64,000 nucleotides of DNA, taken from Planctomyces sp. SH-PL62 (GTDB taxonomy: Bacteria > Planctomycetota > Planctomycetia > Isosphaerales > Isosphaeraceae). A program made the translations under genes and the position numbers. Location: assembly GCF_001610895.1 (NCBI RefSeq), contig NZ_CP011273.1:2790001-2854000 (forward strand), written 5' to 3'. Each line of letters starts with the position of its first letter. Position 1 is the first letter of the stretch. The notes under the pieces were generated by a model, which did not search any database, was not told where the DNA came from, and saw only the letters and a list, made by a program, of their open reading frames with translations. Of the stretch, positions 7,527 to 15,680 are shown in pieces.

Positions 7527-9014
7527 ATGAGCGTACGCACCCGATTCGCCCCCAGTCCCACCGGCTTCCTGCACATCGGCGGGGTCCGCACGGCGCTCTT
7601 CAACTGGCTCCTCGCCCGGCATCACGGCGGCCAGTTCGTCCTGCGGATCGACGACACCGACCAGGAGCGGCACGTCGACGACGCGGTCGCGAAGATCCTC
7701 GACGGCTTCCGCTGGCTGGGCCTCTTCTGGGATGAAGGCCCCGAGGTCGGCGGCGGCCACGGGCCGTACTACCAGTCCGAGCGCAAGGACCATTATCAGG
7801 CCGCGATCGACAAGCTGGTCGCCGACGGCAAGGTCTACCGCGATTACAGCACCGACGCCGAGCGGAACGTCGACCGCGAGGCCGCGAAGAAGGCCAAGAA
7901 GCCGTATCGCTTCCGCCGGATCGAGCACTCCGACGCCGACCTCGCCCGGTTCGAGGCCGAGGGCCGTCCGTACGCGCTGCGGTTCCAGGTCCCCTCGGGG
8001 CGGACGCTCGTCCTCAACGATCTGGTCAAGGGGGAGGTCTCCTTCGCCACCCACGAGATCGGCGACTTCGTGATCGTCCGGCCCGGCGGCCAGCCGCTGT
8101 ACAACTTCGCCAGCGTGGTCGACGACGTGGACATGAAGATCACCCACGTCGTCCGCGCCGAGGAGCACCTGTCGAACACCTTCCCCCAGCTCCTCATCCT
8201 GGAGGCCCTGGAGGCGACGCCCCCCGCCTTCGCGCACATCCCGTACGTCGCCGAGCCGGGCTCGCGCGAGAAGATGTCCAAGCGCAAGACCGAAGACTAC
8301 GAGAAGCGCGGGATCCTCGTCTACCTCCACCAGTACATCCAGAAGGGCTACCTGCCCGACGCGATGGTCAACTACCTGTCGCGGCTGGGCTGGAGCTACG
8401 ACGCCTCGCAGGAGCTGTTCACCCGGGCCGAGCTGATCGAGAAGTTCTCGCTCGAGCGCGTGAACAGCTCGCCCGCCAGCCACGACCAGGACAAGCTGTT
8501 CTGGATCGAGGGCGAGTGGATGAAGCAGGAGCCGCTCGCCGCCAAGATCGAAGGCGCGATCCCGTTCCTGGCCGCCGAGGGCCTGGTCTCCGAGCCGGTC
8601 GACGACGCGACCCGGGCGAAGCTGGAGGCCGTGATCCTGGCGCTTGGCGACCGGATGAAGGTCTTCTCCGACGTCGTCAAGATGGGCCGGTTCTTCTTCG
8701 CCGAGACGATCGCGTTCGACCCCGACGCCGTCAAGAAGCGGCTCCGCAAGCCGGGCGTGCCCGAGATGCTCCGCGAGCTCGACGCGCTGCTGGCGGCGAC
8801 CGAGCCGTACGACCTGGCGACGCTGGAGAAGGCCGTCCACGACTACGCCGAGAAATCGGGCCGGAAGATGGGCGACGTCGTCAACCCGCTGCGGGTCGCG
8901 ACCACCGGCCAGGGGGTCGGCCCGGGGCTCTACGACTGCCTCTACCTCGTCGGCCGCGAGACCTGCCGCGCCCGCATCGCCCAGGCGATCGCCATGCTGG
9001 AAGCGGACGCCTGA
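7527..9014 (+). CDS. gltX: Glutamyl-tRNA synthetase
   Basis: The 495-residue product charges tRNA with glutamate. The class I signatures are clear: APSPTGFLHIGGVRTALFNW at residues 8-27 contains the HIGH-type motif (HIGG), and EKMSKRK near 248-254 is the KMSKS-type loop. The Rossmann catalytic domain, the GluRS-specific insertion (YRDYSTDAERN, RFRRIEHSDADLARFEAEGR) and the helical anticodon-binding C-terminus are all present at normal length. A promoter is predicted just upstream. Whether it is discriminating or also charges tRNA-Gln cannot be told from this gene alone. Confidence 0.97.
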   Translation: MSVRTRFAPSPTGFLHIGGVRTALFNWLLARHHGGQFVLRIDDTDQERHVDDAVAKILDGFRWLGLFWDEGPEVGGGHGPYYQSERKDHYQAAIDKLVADGKVYRDYSTDAERNVDREAAKKAKKPYRFRRIEHSDADLARFEAEGRPYALRFQVPSGRTLVLNDLVKGEVSFATHEIGDFVIVRPGGQPLYNFASVVDDVDMKITHVVRAEEHLSNTFPQLLILEALEATPPAFAHIPYVAEPGSREKMSKRKTEDYEKRGILVYLHQYIQKGYLPDAMVNYLSRLGWSYDASQELFTRAELIEKFSLERVNSSPASHDQDKLFWIEGEWMKQEPLAAKIEGAIPFLAAEGLVSEPVDDATRAKLEAVILALGDRMKVFSDVVKMGRFFFAETIAFDPDAVKKRLRKPGVPEMLRELDALLAATEPYDLATLEKAVHDYAEKSGRKMGDVVNPLRVATTGQGVGPGLYDCLYLVGRETCRARIAQAIAMLEADA

Positions 9015-9080
9015 CCGCATCAGCCCGCACCGCCCCGGCCCCGCCGTCCACGCCTCCTTCCCACCACCAAGAGAATATTC

Positions 9081-10052
9081 ATGCGGATCTTCGTCACCGG
9101 ATCGATCGCCTACGACTACATCATGGTCTTCCCCGGGAAGTTCCGGGACCACATCCTGGCCGACAAGATCCACGTCCTGAGCCTCTCCTTCCTGGTGGAT
9201 TCGCTGACGCGTCGGCGGGGCGGGACCGGGGCCAACATCGCCTACAACCTGGCGCTTTTGGGCCGGAAGCCGGTGCTGGTGGGGACGGTGGGCGAGGACT
9301 TCGAGGAGTACCGCGCGTGGCTGACGGGCAAGGGCGTGGACGACGCCGGGATCAAGGTGATCAAGGACGAGTCCACGGCGAGCTGCTTCATCAACACCGA
9401 CCTGGATGACAACCAGATCACCGCGTTCTACCCCGGGGCCATGTCGAAGGCGTCGACGATCTCGCCCAAGGAGCTGGGCGCGACGGCGGACGACCTGGTG
9501 GTGATCGCGCCCAACGACCCGGCGGCGATGGCGCGGGCGGCGGCCGAATGCACGCTGGACGGCGTCCCCTACCTGTACGACCCGTCGATGCAGCTCCCCC
9601 GGATGGACAAGGCCGAGCTGGAGGAGGGCCGCAAGGGGGCCCGGATCCTCGCCGGCAACGATTACGAGTTCGGCATGATGGCCCAGAAGCTGGAGATCAG
9701 CGAGGAGGCCCTGCGCAAGAGCCTGCCGATCACCGTGATGACCCTGGGCGAGAAGGGGGCCCTGATCACCGTCGACGGCGAGGAGTTCTCGATCCCTCCG
9801 GCCAAGCCCGCGAAGGTCGTCGACCCCACCGGCGCCGGCGACGCCTTCCGCTCCGGGTTCGTCGCCGGGATGAGCCGCGGGCTCCCCTGGCCGGTCGTCG
9901 GCCGGATGGCCTCCTTGACGGCGGTCTATGCGATCGAGCATCCTGGAACCCAGGAACACGCGTATTCGCTCGACGAGTTCATCGCGCGGTACCGGGCGAA
10001 CTACGGCCCGGCCGAGGAGCTGGAAGCCCTGCGAGGCGGCGTCCCGGCCTGA
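9081..10052 (+). CDS. PfkB-family carbohydrate (ribokinase/adenosine-kinase-like) kinase
   Basis: A 323-residue cytosolic sugar or nucleoside kinase. It begins MRIFVTGSIAYDYIM, has the RRGGTGANIAYNLALLG substrate-binding block of the PfkB family, and the second PfkB signature DPTGAGDAFRSGFVAGM, with Asp254 as catalytic base in GAGD at 251-254. The lid and substrate pocket resemble the adenosine kinase branch more than ribokinase, but this is not decisive. It stands between gltX and aat on the same strand with short gaps. Confidence 0.9.
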   Translation: MRIFVTGSIAYDYIMVFPGKFRDHILADKIHVLSLSFLVDSLTRRRGGTGANIAYNLALLGRKPVLVGTVGEDFEEYRAWLTGKGVDDAGIKVIKDESTASCFINTDLDDNQITAFYPGAMSKASTISPKELGATADDLVVIAPNDPAAMARAAAECTLDGVPYLYDPSMQLPRMDKAELEEGRKGARILAGNDYEFGMMAQKLEISEEALRKSLPITVMTLGEKGALITVDGEEFSIPPAKPAKVVDPTGAGDAFRSGFVAGMSRGLPWPVVGRMASLTAVYAIEHPGTQEHAYSLDEFIARYRANYGPAEELEALRGGVPA

Positions 10053-10108
10053 GCCGGGCGCGGCCCCGGCGGCGTGATGCGACGGTCGGCGCAGCGAGAG
10101 TAGGCTCC

Positions 10109-12022
10109 ATGGCGCTCTACCGACTCGGCCCCGACCCGATCTTCCCGCCGCCCCACCTGGCCGAGCCGGAGGGACTGCTGGCGATCGGCGGCGACCTCTC
10201 GCCCGACCGGCTGATCGCCGCCTATCGCCGGGGGATCTTCCCCTGGTACGAGGACGGCGGCCCGATCCTCTGGTGGTCCCCCGACCCGCGGTTCGTCCTC
10301 TTCCCGGCCGAGCTGCGGGTCTCCCGGCGGCTCTCCCGCACCCTCCGCTCGGGACGGTTCGAGATCCGCTTCGACACCGCCTTCGCCCAGGTCGTCCGGG
10401 CCTGCGCCGAGACCCCGCGCGACCACGAGGACGGGACCTGGATCACCCCCGAGATGCAGGCCGGCTACATCCGCCTGCACGAGCTGGGCGTCGCGCGATG
10501 CGCCGAGGCCTGGAGCGACGGCGTCCTGGCGGGGGGCGTCTACGGCGTCCTCTCCGGCCGTTCCTTCTCGGGCGAGTCGATGTTCCACCACCAGACCGAC
10601 GCCTCCAAGGCGGCCCTCGTCGCCCTGGTCGAACGCCTGGCCGCCGAGGGGGTCGAGATGATCGACTGCCAGATCAAGAGCGACCACATGGTCCGCTTCG
10701 GCGCGCGGGAGATCCCCCGCGACGAGTACCTCATGCGGCTCGAACACGGCCTCCGCGACGCGCCCACCCCCCGTCGCGCGGCCCCGGCCCCCGCGCGGGC
10801 GGCCCGAGCCGAGCCGGGCCGAGTCGCGTCGCATCCACGGGGCGAGATATCGAGGATGACGAGGACGAAGATGTCTGAGCATCGAATCGGCGTGGTCATG
10901 CACGGCGTCACCGGCCGCATGGGGATGAACCAGCACCTGATCCGCTCGATCCTGGCGATCCGGGAGCAGGGGGGCGTCCCGCTGGCGGACGGCGATCGGC
11001 TGGTCCCCGACCCGCTCCTCGTCGGCCGCGACGCCGAGAAGGTCTCCGCCCTGGCCCGCCGCGTCGGCGCGCCGCGCTGGACGACCGACCTCGACGCGGC
11101 CCTGGCCGACCCCAACGACGCGGTCTTCTTCGACGCCGCCACCACCCAGGGACGGCCCGACGTGCTCCGCCGCGCCATCGCCGCCGGCAAGCACGTCTAC
11201 TGCGAGAAGCCGGTCGCGACCGACCTCGCCTCGGCCCTCGACCTCGTCCGCGAGGCCCGCTCGGCCGGGGTCAAGCACGGCGTCGTCCAGGACAAGCTCT
11301 GGCTCCCCGGCGTCCGCAAGCTCAAGCACCTGCGCGACTCCGGCTTCTTCGGCCGGACCCTCTCCGTCCGCGGCGAGTTCGGCTACTGGGTCTTCGAAGG
11401 CGACCTCCAGCCCGCCCAGCGGCCCTCCTGGAACTACCGGGCCGAGGACGGCGGCGGCATCATCCTCGACATGCTCTGCCACTGGCGCTACCTGGTCGAC
11501 AACGTCTTCGGACCGATCAAGAGCGTCTCATGCCTGGGGGCGACCCACATCCCCGAACGCTGGGACGAGGGCGGGAAGCCCTATCCGGCCACCGCCGACG
11601 ACGCCGCCTACGCCACCTTCGAGCTGCACAACGGCGTGATCGTCCAGATCAACAGCTCCTGGACCGTCCGCGTCCGTCGCGACGACCTGCTGACGCTCCA
11701 GGTCGACGGCGTGCTCGGCTCGGCCGTCGCCGGGCTGACTGAATGCCGGACCCAGTCCCGCGTGAACACCCCCAGGCCCGTCTGGAACCCCGACGTTCGC
11801 AACCCCCACGACTTCCTCGCCGACTGGGCCGTCGTCCCCGACACGATCCCCTACGACAACGCCTTCAAGGCCCAGTGGGAACTCTTCCTCAAGCACGCCC
11901 ACGGCGAAGGCGAGTTCCCCTGGGACCTCGTCGAAGGCGCCAAGGGGGTCCAGCTCGTCGAGCTCGGCCTGCAATCCTGGCGCGAACGGCGATGGGTCGA
12001 CGTGCCGGACCTGGAAGTCTGA
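10109..12022 (+). CDS. aat: Leucyl/phenylalanyl-tRNA-protein transferase reading in frame into a Gfo/Idh/MocA oxidoreductase
   Basis: One uninterrupted frame of 637 codons. Residues 1 to about 215 are Aat, the N-end-rule enzyme that adds Leu/Phe to protein N-termini (LLAIGGDLSPDRLIAAY, RRGIFPWYEDGGPILWWSPD, SGESMFHHQTDASKAAL, MIDCQI). Residues about 216-250 are an Ala/Pro/Arg linker with no stop. From residue 255 begins a complete NAD(P)-dependent oxidoreductase. Aat is normally a separate protein of about 230 residues. Either this is a real fusion, or a single-base error in the C-rich linker hides the aat stop. In the third frame a TGA at 10857 would overlap the ATG at 10856, as in other gene pairs here. 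Confidence 0.8.
   Translation: MALYRLGPDPIFPPPHLAEPEGLLAIGGDLSPDRLIAAYRRGIFPWYEDGGPILWWSPDPRFVLFPAELRVSRRLSRTLRSGRFEIRFDTAFAQVVRACAETPRDHEDGTWITPEMQAGYIRLHELGVARCAEAWSDGVLAGGVYGVLSGRSFSGESMFHHQTDASKAALVALVERLAAEGVEMIDCQIKSDHMVRFGAREIPRDEYLMRLEHGLRDAPTPRRAAPAPARAARAEPGRVASHPRGEISRMTRTKMSEHRIGVVMHGVTGRMGMNQHLIRSILAIREQGGVPLADGDRLVPDPLLVGRDAEKVSALARRVGAPRWTTDLDAALADPNDAVFFDAATTQGRPDVLRRAIAAGKHVYCEKPVATDLASALDLVREARSAGVKHGVVQDKLWLPGVRKLKHLRDSGFFGRTLSVRGEFGYWVFEGDLQPAQRPSWNYRAEDGGGIILDMLCHWRYLVDNVFGPIKSVSCLGATHIPERWDEGGKPYPATADDAAYATFELHNGVIVQINSSWTVRVRRDDLLTLQVDGVLGSAVAGLTECRTQSRVNTPRPVWNPDVRNPHDFLADWAVVPDTIPYDNAFKAQWELFLKHAHGEGEFPWDLVEGAKGVQLVELGLQSWRERRWVDVPDLEV
10871..12022 (+). CDS. Gfo/Idh/MocA-family oxidoreductase (C-terminal part of the joined frame)
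   Basis: If translated separately this is a 383-residue protein starting MSEHRIGVVMHG (ATG at 10871, or 10856). It has a Rossmann nucleotide-binding start (GVTGRMGMN), the diagnostic HVYCEKPVATDLASALDL block with the EKP motif, and a C-terminal beta-sheet substrate domain (GGGIILDMLCHWRYLVD). Such enzymes oxidise or reduce sugars or inositols with NAD(P). It is followed by a DUF993 protein and a sugar isomerase, a trio consistent with stepwise oxidation, isomerisation and cleavage of a sugar. The substrate is unknown. Confidence 0.88.
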   Translation: MSEHRIGVVMHGVTGRMGMNQHLIRSILAIREQGGVPLADGDRLVPDPLLVGRDAEKVSALARRVGAPRWTTDLDAALADPNDAVFFDAATTQGRPDVLRRAIAAGKHVYCEKPVATDLASALDLVREARSAGVKHGVVQDKLWLPGVRKLKHLRDSGFFGRTLSVRGEFGYWVFEGDLQPAQRPSWNYRAEDGGGIILDMLCHWRYLVDNVFGPIKSVSCLGATHIPERWDEGGKPYPATADDAAYATFELHNGVIVQINSSWTVRVRRDDLLTLQVDGVLGSAVAGLTECRTQSRVNTPRPVWNPDVRNPHDFLADWAVVPDTIPYDNAFKAQWELFLKHAHGEGEFPWDLVEGAKGVQLVELGLQSWRERRWVDVPDLEV

Positions 12023-12079
12023 GAACCGCCCGGCCGATCGGCCTCGTCCGCTCGGCCGCCTTCTTTCAGGACCCTCACG

Positions 12080-13246
12080 ATGGCCCGAGTCAACCTCCTG
12101 ACGGACGCCGGGACGGTCGAGGCGTACACGACGATGGGGGGGCGGACGTGGTCGCCCCCGGCGCGGCCGGCGTTCAACCGGGTGGCGTTCTCGGCGGCGC
12201 ACGTCGTCGCCGACGCCCGGAGCGGGGTCGCCCCCTGGGTCGAGGCGGCCGTGGACTGGGACGCCACGCTCCGGTATCGCGAACACCTGCTCTCGCTGGG
12301 CCTGGGCGTGGCCGAGGCGATGGACACCGCCCAGCGCGGGATGGGGCTGGACTGGCCGACCGCGCTGGAGCTGATCGAGCGCACCGTCGCGATGGCGAAG
12401 GATCGCCCCGGCTCGCTCGTCGCCTCGGGCGTGGGGACCGACCAGCTCGCCCCCGGACCGGGGACGACGACGGCCGACGTGATCGCCGCGTACGAGGAGC
12501 AGGCGGCGGCCGTCGAGGCCGTCGGCGGGCGGATCATCCTGATGGCCAGCCGAGCCCTGGCCGCATCGGCCCGCTCGCCCGAGGACTACGAGCACGCCTA
12601 CGGCGCGATCCTGGCCCAGGTCCGCGAGCCGGTGATCCTCCACTGGCTCGGTCCCATGTTCGACCCGGCGCTGGCCGGTTACTGGGGCTCCGACGACCTC
12701 GACGAGGCGATGGACGTCTGCCTGCGGGTCATCCACGCCCACGCGCCGAAGGTCGACGGGATCAAGATTTCGCTTCTCGACAAGGAGAAGGAAGTCGTCA
12801 TGCGTCGGCGTCTCCCGGAAGGCGTGAAGATGTACACGGGCGACGATTTCCACTACCCCGAGTTGATCGAGGGGGACGAGCAGGGCTTCTCGCACGCCCT
12901 CCTGGGGATCTTCGACGCGATCGCCCCGGCGGCCTCGGCCGCGCTCCAGGCGCTGGGGGAGGGGGACGCGGCGGGATACCAGCGGATCCTGGAGCCGACG
13001 GTCGCGCTCTCGCGGCACGTCTTCGCGGCGCCGACCCGCTTCTACAAGTCGGGCGTGGTCTTCCTGGCCTGGTTGAACCGCTGGCAGGACCACTTCGTCA
13101 TGGTCGGCGGCCAGCAGAGCGCCCGTGGCGCGGTCCACTATTCCGAGCTGTTCCGCCTGGCCGACGACGCGGGCCTGCTCGACGACCCCGACCGGGCGGC
13201 CTCGCGGATGCGCGCCTTCCTGACGGTTCAAGGGGTGGACCAGTGA
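12080..13246 (+). CDS. DUF993 family, dihydrodipicolinate synthase/aldolase-like TIM barrel
   Basis: A 388-residue protein recognisable as DUF993 by its start (MARVNLLTDAGTVEAY, SPPARPAFNRVAFSAAHVVAD). The body is a class I aldolase-like barrel: VIAAYEEQAAAVEAVGGRI, VILHWLGPMFDPALAGYWGS, then KVDGIKISLLDKEKE where the Lys in IKIS is the likely Schiff-base residue, and MYTGDDFHYPELIEGD. By analogy it would cleave or condense a keto-sugar acid. Its stop overlaps the GTG of the next gene (GTGA at 13243-13246), so the two are coupled. Confidence 0.88.
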   Translation: MARVNLLTDAGTVEAYTTMGGRTWSPPARPAFNRVAFSAAHVVADARSGVAPWVEAAVDWDATLRYREHLLSLGLGVAEAMDTAQRGMGLDWPTALELIERTVAMAKDRPGSLVASGVGTDQLAPGPGTTTADVIAAYEEQAAAVEAVGGRIILMASRALAASARSPEDYEHAYGAILAQVREPVILHWLGPMFDPALAGYWGSDDLDEAMDVCLRVIHAHAPKVDGIKISLLDKEKEVVMRRRLPEGVKMYTGDDFHYPELIEGDEQGFSHALLGIFDAIAPAASAALQALGEGDAAGYQRILEPTVALSRHVFAAPTRFYKSGVVFLAWLNRWQDHFVMVGGQQSARGAVHYSELFRLADDAGLLDDPDRAASRMRAFLTVQGVDQ

Positions 13247-14109
13247 GCGGGGACGCGAACGAGCCCGGTAGCCCCGGACCCGGACCCGACCCGGGCCGAC
13301 TCTCGCTGAACACGGCGACCGTCCGGGCGCAATGGGGCCTGGGGGAGATCCTCGACGGCTGCGCGCGGCACGGCATCCGGGGCGTCTCTCCCTGGCGCGA
13401 CCAGGTCCGGGCGTTCGGCCTGGAGGCGTCGGCCCGGCGGGTGCGCGACCACGGGCTCGCGGTGACGGGATACTGTCGCGGGGGCATGTTCCCGGGCGCG
13501 ACGTCGGCCGAGCGCCTGGCCGCTCGCGATGACAACCGGAGGGCCGTCGACGAGGCCCTGGCCCTCGGGGCGCGTTGCCTGGTGCTGGTCGTCGGCGGGC
13601 TGCCGAAGGGGAGCAAGGACCTCGCCGGGGCTCGGGCGCAGGTCCGCGACGGGATCGGCGAGCTGCTCGACCACTCCCGCCCGCGCGGGATGCCGCTGGC
13701 GATCGAGCCCTTGCACCCGATGTACGCCGCCGACCGCGCGTGCGTCAACACGACGGCCCACGCCAACGACCTCTGCGACGAGCTGGGCGACGACGGCCTG
13801 GGGATCGCGCTCGACGTCTATCACGTCTGGTGGGATCCGAATCTGTTCCGGGAGATCGCCCGCGCCGGCGCGAGGCGGCTCCTGGCGTTCCACGTCTGCG
13901 ACTGGCTCGTCCCCACCCGCGACCTCCTGCTCGACCGGGGGATGATGGGCGACGGCGTCATCGACGTCCCCTCGATCCGATCGGCCGTCGAGGCCCAGGG
14001 CTACGACGGCTCCCACGAGGTCGAGATCTTCTCCGCCGACGACTGGTGGAAGCGTCCCCCCGACGAGGTCCTGCGGACCTGCGTCGAGCGGCACTCGACC
14101 TTCTGTTGA
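13243..14109 (+). CDS. Sugar phosphate isomerase/epimerase-like TIM barrel
   Basis: A 288-residue protein of the xylose-isomerase-like barrel (AP endonuclease 2 family). It starts at the GTG that overlaps the DUF993 stop. Visible elements are LSLNTATVRAQWGLGEILDG, the metal-ligand strands LAIEPLHPMYAADR (Glu), IALDVYHVWWDP (Asp, His) and LLAFHVCDWLVP, and a final SHEVEIFS with Glu. These four strands hold the usual divalent-metal site. The first 20 residues are Gly/Pro-rich. It closes the catabolic trio. Confidence 0.88.
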   Translation: MSGDANEPGSPGPGPDPGRLSLNTATVRAQWGLGEILDGCARHGIRGVSPWRDQVRAFGLEASARRVRDHGLAVTGYCRGGMFPGATSAERLAARDDNRRAVDEALALGARCLVLVVGGLPKGSKDLAGARAQVRDGIGELLDHSRPRGMPLAIEPLHPMYAADRACVNTTAHANDLCDELGDDGLGIALDVYHVWWDPNLFREIARAGARRLLAFHVCDWLVPTRDLLLDRGMMGDGVIDVPSIRSAVEAQGYDGSHEVEIFSADDWWKRPPDEVLRTCVERHSTFC

Positions 14110-14127
14110 TGGTGAATTCAGAAGTGC

Positions 14128-15261
14128 TTATTTGGTTTTGCGTTCGCGCGGGTCCGGGAACTTCGGGTCCGTCCGCAGGTCCCCGTTGGCGGCGTCGAGG
14201 AAGTGGGGTTCCACGCCGTAGACGCCGTCCGTCTCGGGCACGGGGAGGTCCCTGGGGCGGCTGCGGCCGGGGGCGTCCAGGGCGTACCAGGCGTTGCCGG
14301 AGATCGTGAAGGTTTCGGGGGCGGTGCCGCCGCCGACGTTGACCGGGGCCCGGAGTTCGTCGGTGCGGTAGACGATCAGGTTGTCGACGAACCGGCCCTT
14401 GCGCGAGGGGACGAAGCCCGGCTCGCGCGTCTCCTGGAGGATGCGGAAGACCCAGCGGCGAGGGCGGTGGAACGTGTTGCGACGGACGACCGCGCCGTCG
14501 ACCCCCACGAAGGCGATGGGGGACGACGAGCCGATGAAGACGCAGTTCTCGACGAGCAGGTCCTTCGCTTCGAAGCCCTGGGGGCGGGGGCGGAAGTAGG
14601 GCAGGTCGGTGGAGCCGCCGAGGTTCACGGCGCGCTCGCCGGCGTTCTCGAATCGGCAACGGCGGATCGCCACGTCCCGCGTCCCCCCCTTCGCCTGCAC
14701 GCCGCTGGAGCCTTCCTCGTCGCCGTGTCGGAAGGTGCAGTCGACGATCTCCCCCTTCCGGCAGCCGACCATGTCGATCCCCGAGCCTCCGCCCCCCCAG
14801 CGCTCCAGCGTGCAGCCCTCAACTCGGAAGTCGGCCAGGCCCGAGAGCTTGATCCCGTCGTGGTTCCCGCCGGGGCCGATGTCGCGGACGGTCAGGCCCT
14901 GGAGCACGATGTGGTGCGACGGCGACTCCAGCTTGCCGCCGTCGTCGATGTTGATCCCGTTGTCGGTCGACCCGGCGACCACCAGGTCCCGCAGCTCGAC
15001 GTGCGAGGCCTTCGAGACGTGGAACCCGAACGACTTCCCCTGGAAGACCGGCGGGCGCTTCGGGTCGGCCCCTCGGATCACGATCGGCGCCCCCTCCCGG
15101 CCGTGAAGGTCGTGGAGGGACAGGCCGCCCGCGTACCGGCCGGGCGCGATCCGGATCGTCGTCCCCGGCTTCGCGTCTGCGACCGCGCGACGGAGCTGGG
15201 CGTCGTTGGAGACGTCGGCGTCGAGGGCCAGGCTCGTCAGCAGGGAGAGGAGGAGTCGCAT
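14128..15261 (-). CDS. Exported right-handed parallel beta-helix protein
   Basis: A 377-residue protein with a short hydrophobic leader (MRLLLSLLTSLALDA). It is followed by ADAKPGTTIRIAPGRYAGGL, the usual opening of periplasmic or surface beta-helix proteins, and then repeated solenoid turns (SHVELRDLVVAGSTDNGINI, IVLQGLTVRDIGPGGNHDGI, DFRVEGCTLERWGG, VAIRRCRFENAGERAVNL). The fold is that of polysaccharide lyases and carbohydrate-binding surface proteins; no lyase active site is assigned. Start at 15261 gives the leader; an ATG 45 bp upstream would bury it. It lies 17 bp after the VOC gene and is probably co-transcribed with it. Confidence 0.82.
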   Translation of the reverse strand: MRLLLSLLTSLALDADVSNDAQLRRAVADAKPGTTIRIAPGRYAGGLSLHDLHGREGAPIVIRGADPKRPPVFQGKSFGFHVSKASHVELRDLVVAGSTDNGINIDDGGKLESPSHHIVLQGLTVRDIGPGGNHDGIKLSGLADFRVEGCTLERWGGGGSGIDMVGCRKGEIVDCTFRHGDEEGSSGVQAKGGTRDVAIRRCRFENAGERAVNLGGSTDLPYFRPRPQGFEAKDLLVENCVFIGSSSPIAFVGVDGAVVRRNTFHRPRRWVFRILQETREPGFVPSRKGRFVDNLIVYRTDELRAPVNVGGGTAPETFTISGNAWYALDAPGRSRPRDLPVPETDGVYGVEPHFLDAANGDLRTDPKFPDPRERKTK

Positions 15262-15278
15262 GGTCGGATCTCCGGGGG

Positions 15279-15680
15279 TCAGGCGAACGGTAGGTTCAAC
15301 TGCCACGAGACGCCGAAGCGGTCGTTGACCCAGGCGAACGCGGCGCTGAAGCCGTACTCGCCGAGGGGCATCAGCACCCCGCCCCCCTCGGAGAGCCGGG
15401 CGAAGGCGGCGTCCAGCTCCTCCCGGCTCTCGCAGTCCACGAACAGGCTGATCGCCGGCGTGAAGCCGAACGCGTGCTTCACCGGGCTGTCGATCGCCCG
15501 GTACTCGCGCCCGGCCAGGGTGAAGCTCGCCAGCTTCACCGTCCCCTCCGCCCCCATCTCGCCCGGACCGTAACGCTCGATCCGCTCGAGCGCCGAGCCC
15601 GGAAAGAGCGAGACGTAGAACGTCAACGCCTCCTCGGCCTTCCCCTGGAACATCAGGAACGTCGTGACCTGGCTCGCCAT
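15279..15680 (-). CDS. VOC-family (PhnB/glyoxalase-like) protein
   Basis: A 133-residue single-domain protein of the PhnB/3-demethylubiquinone methyltransferase-like branch of the VOC superfamily. It starts with TFLMFQGKAEEALTFYVSLF and continues with SALERIERYGPGE, VKLASFTLAGREYRAID, FTPAISLFVDCESREELDAA and a final FGVSWQLNLP. These proteins form beta-alpha-beta-beta-beta metal- or ligand-binding dimers in the cytoplasm; the substrate is unknown. It is the first gene of a short minus-strand unit with the beta-helix gene. Confidence 0.9.
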   Translation of the reverse strand: MASQVTTFLMFQGKAEEALTFYVSLFPGSALERIERYGPGEMGAEGTVKLASFTLAGREYRAIDSPVKHAFGFTPAISLFVDCESREELDAAFARLSEGGGVLMPLGEYGFSAAFAWVNDRFGVSWQLNLPFA

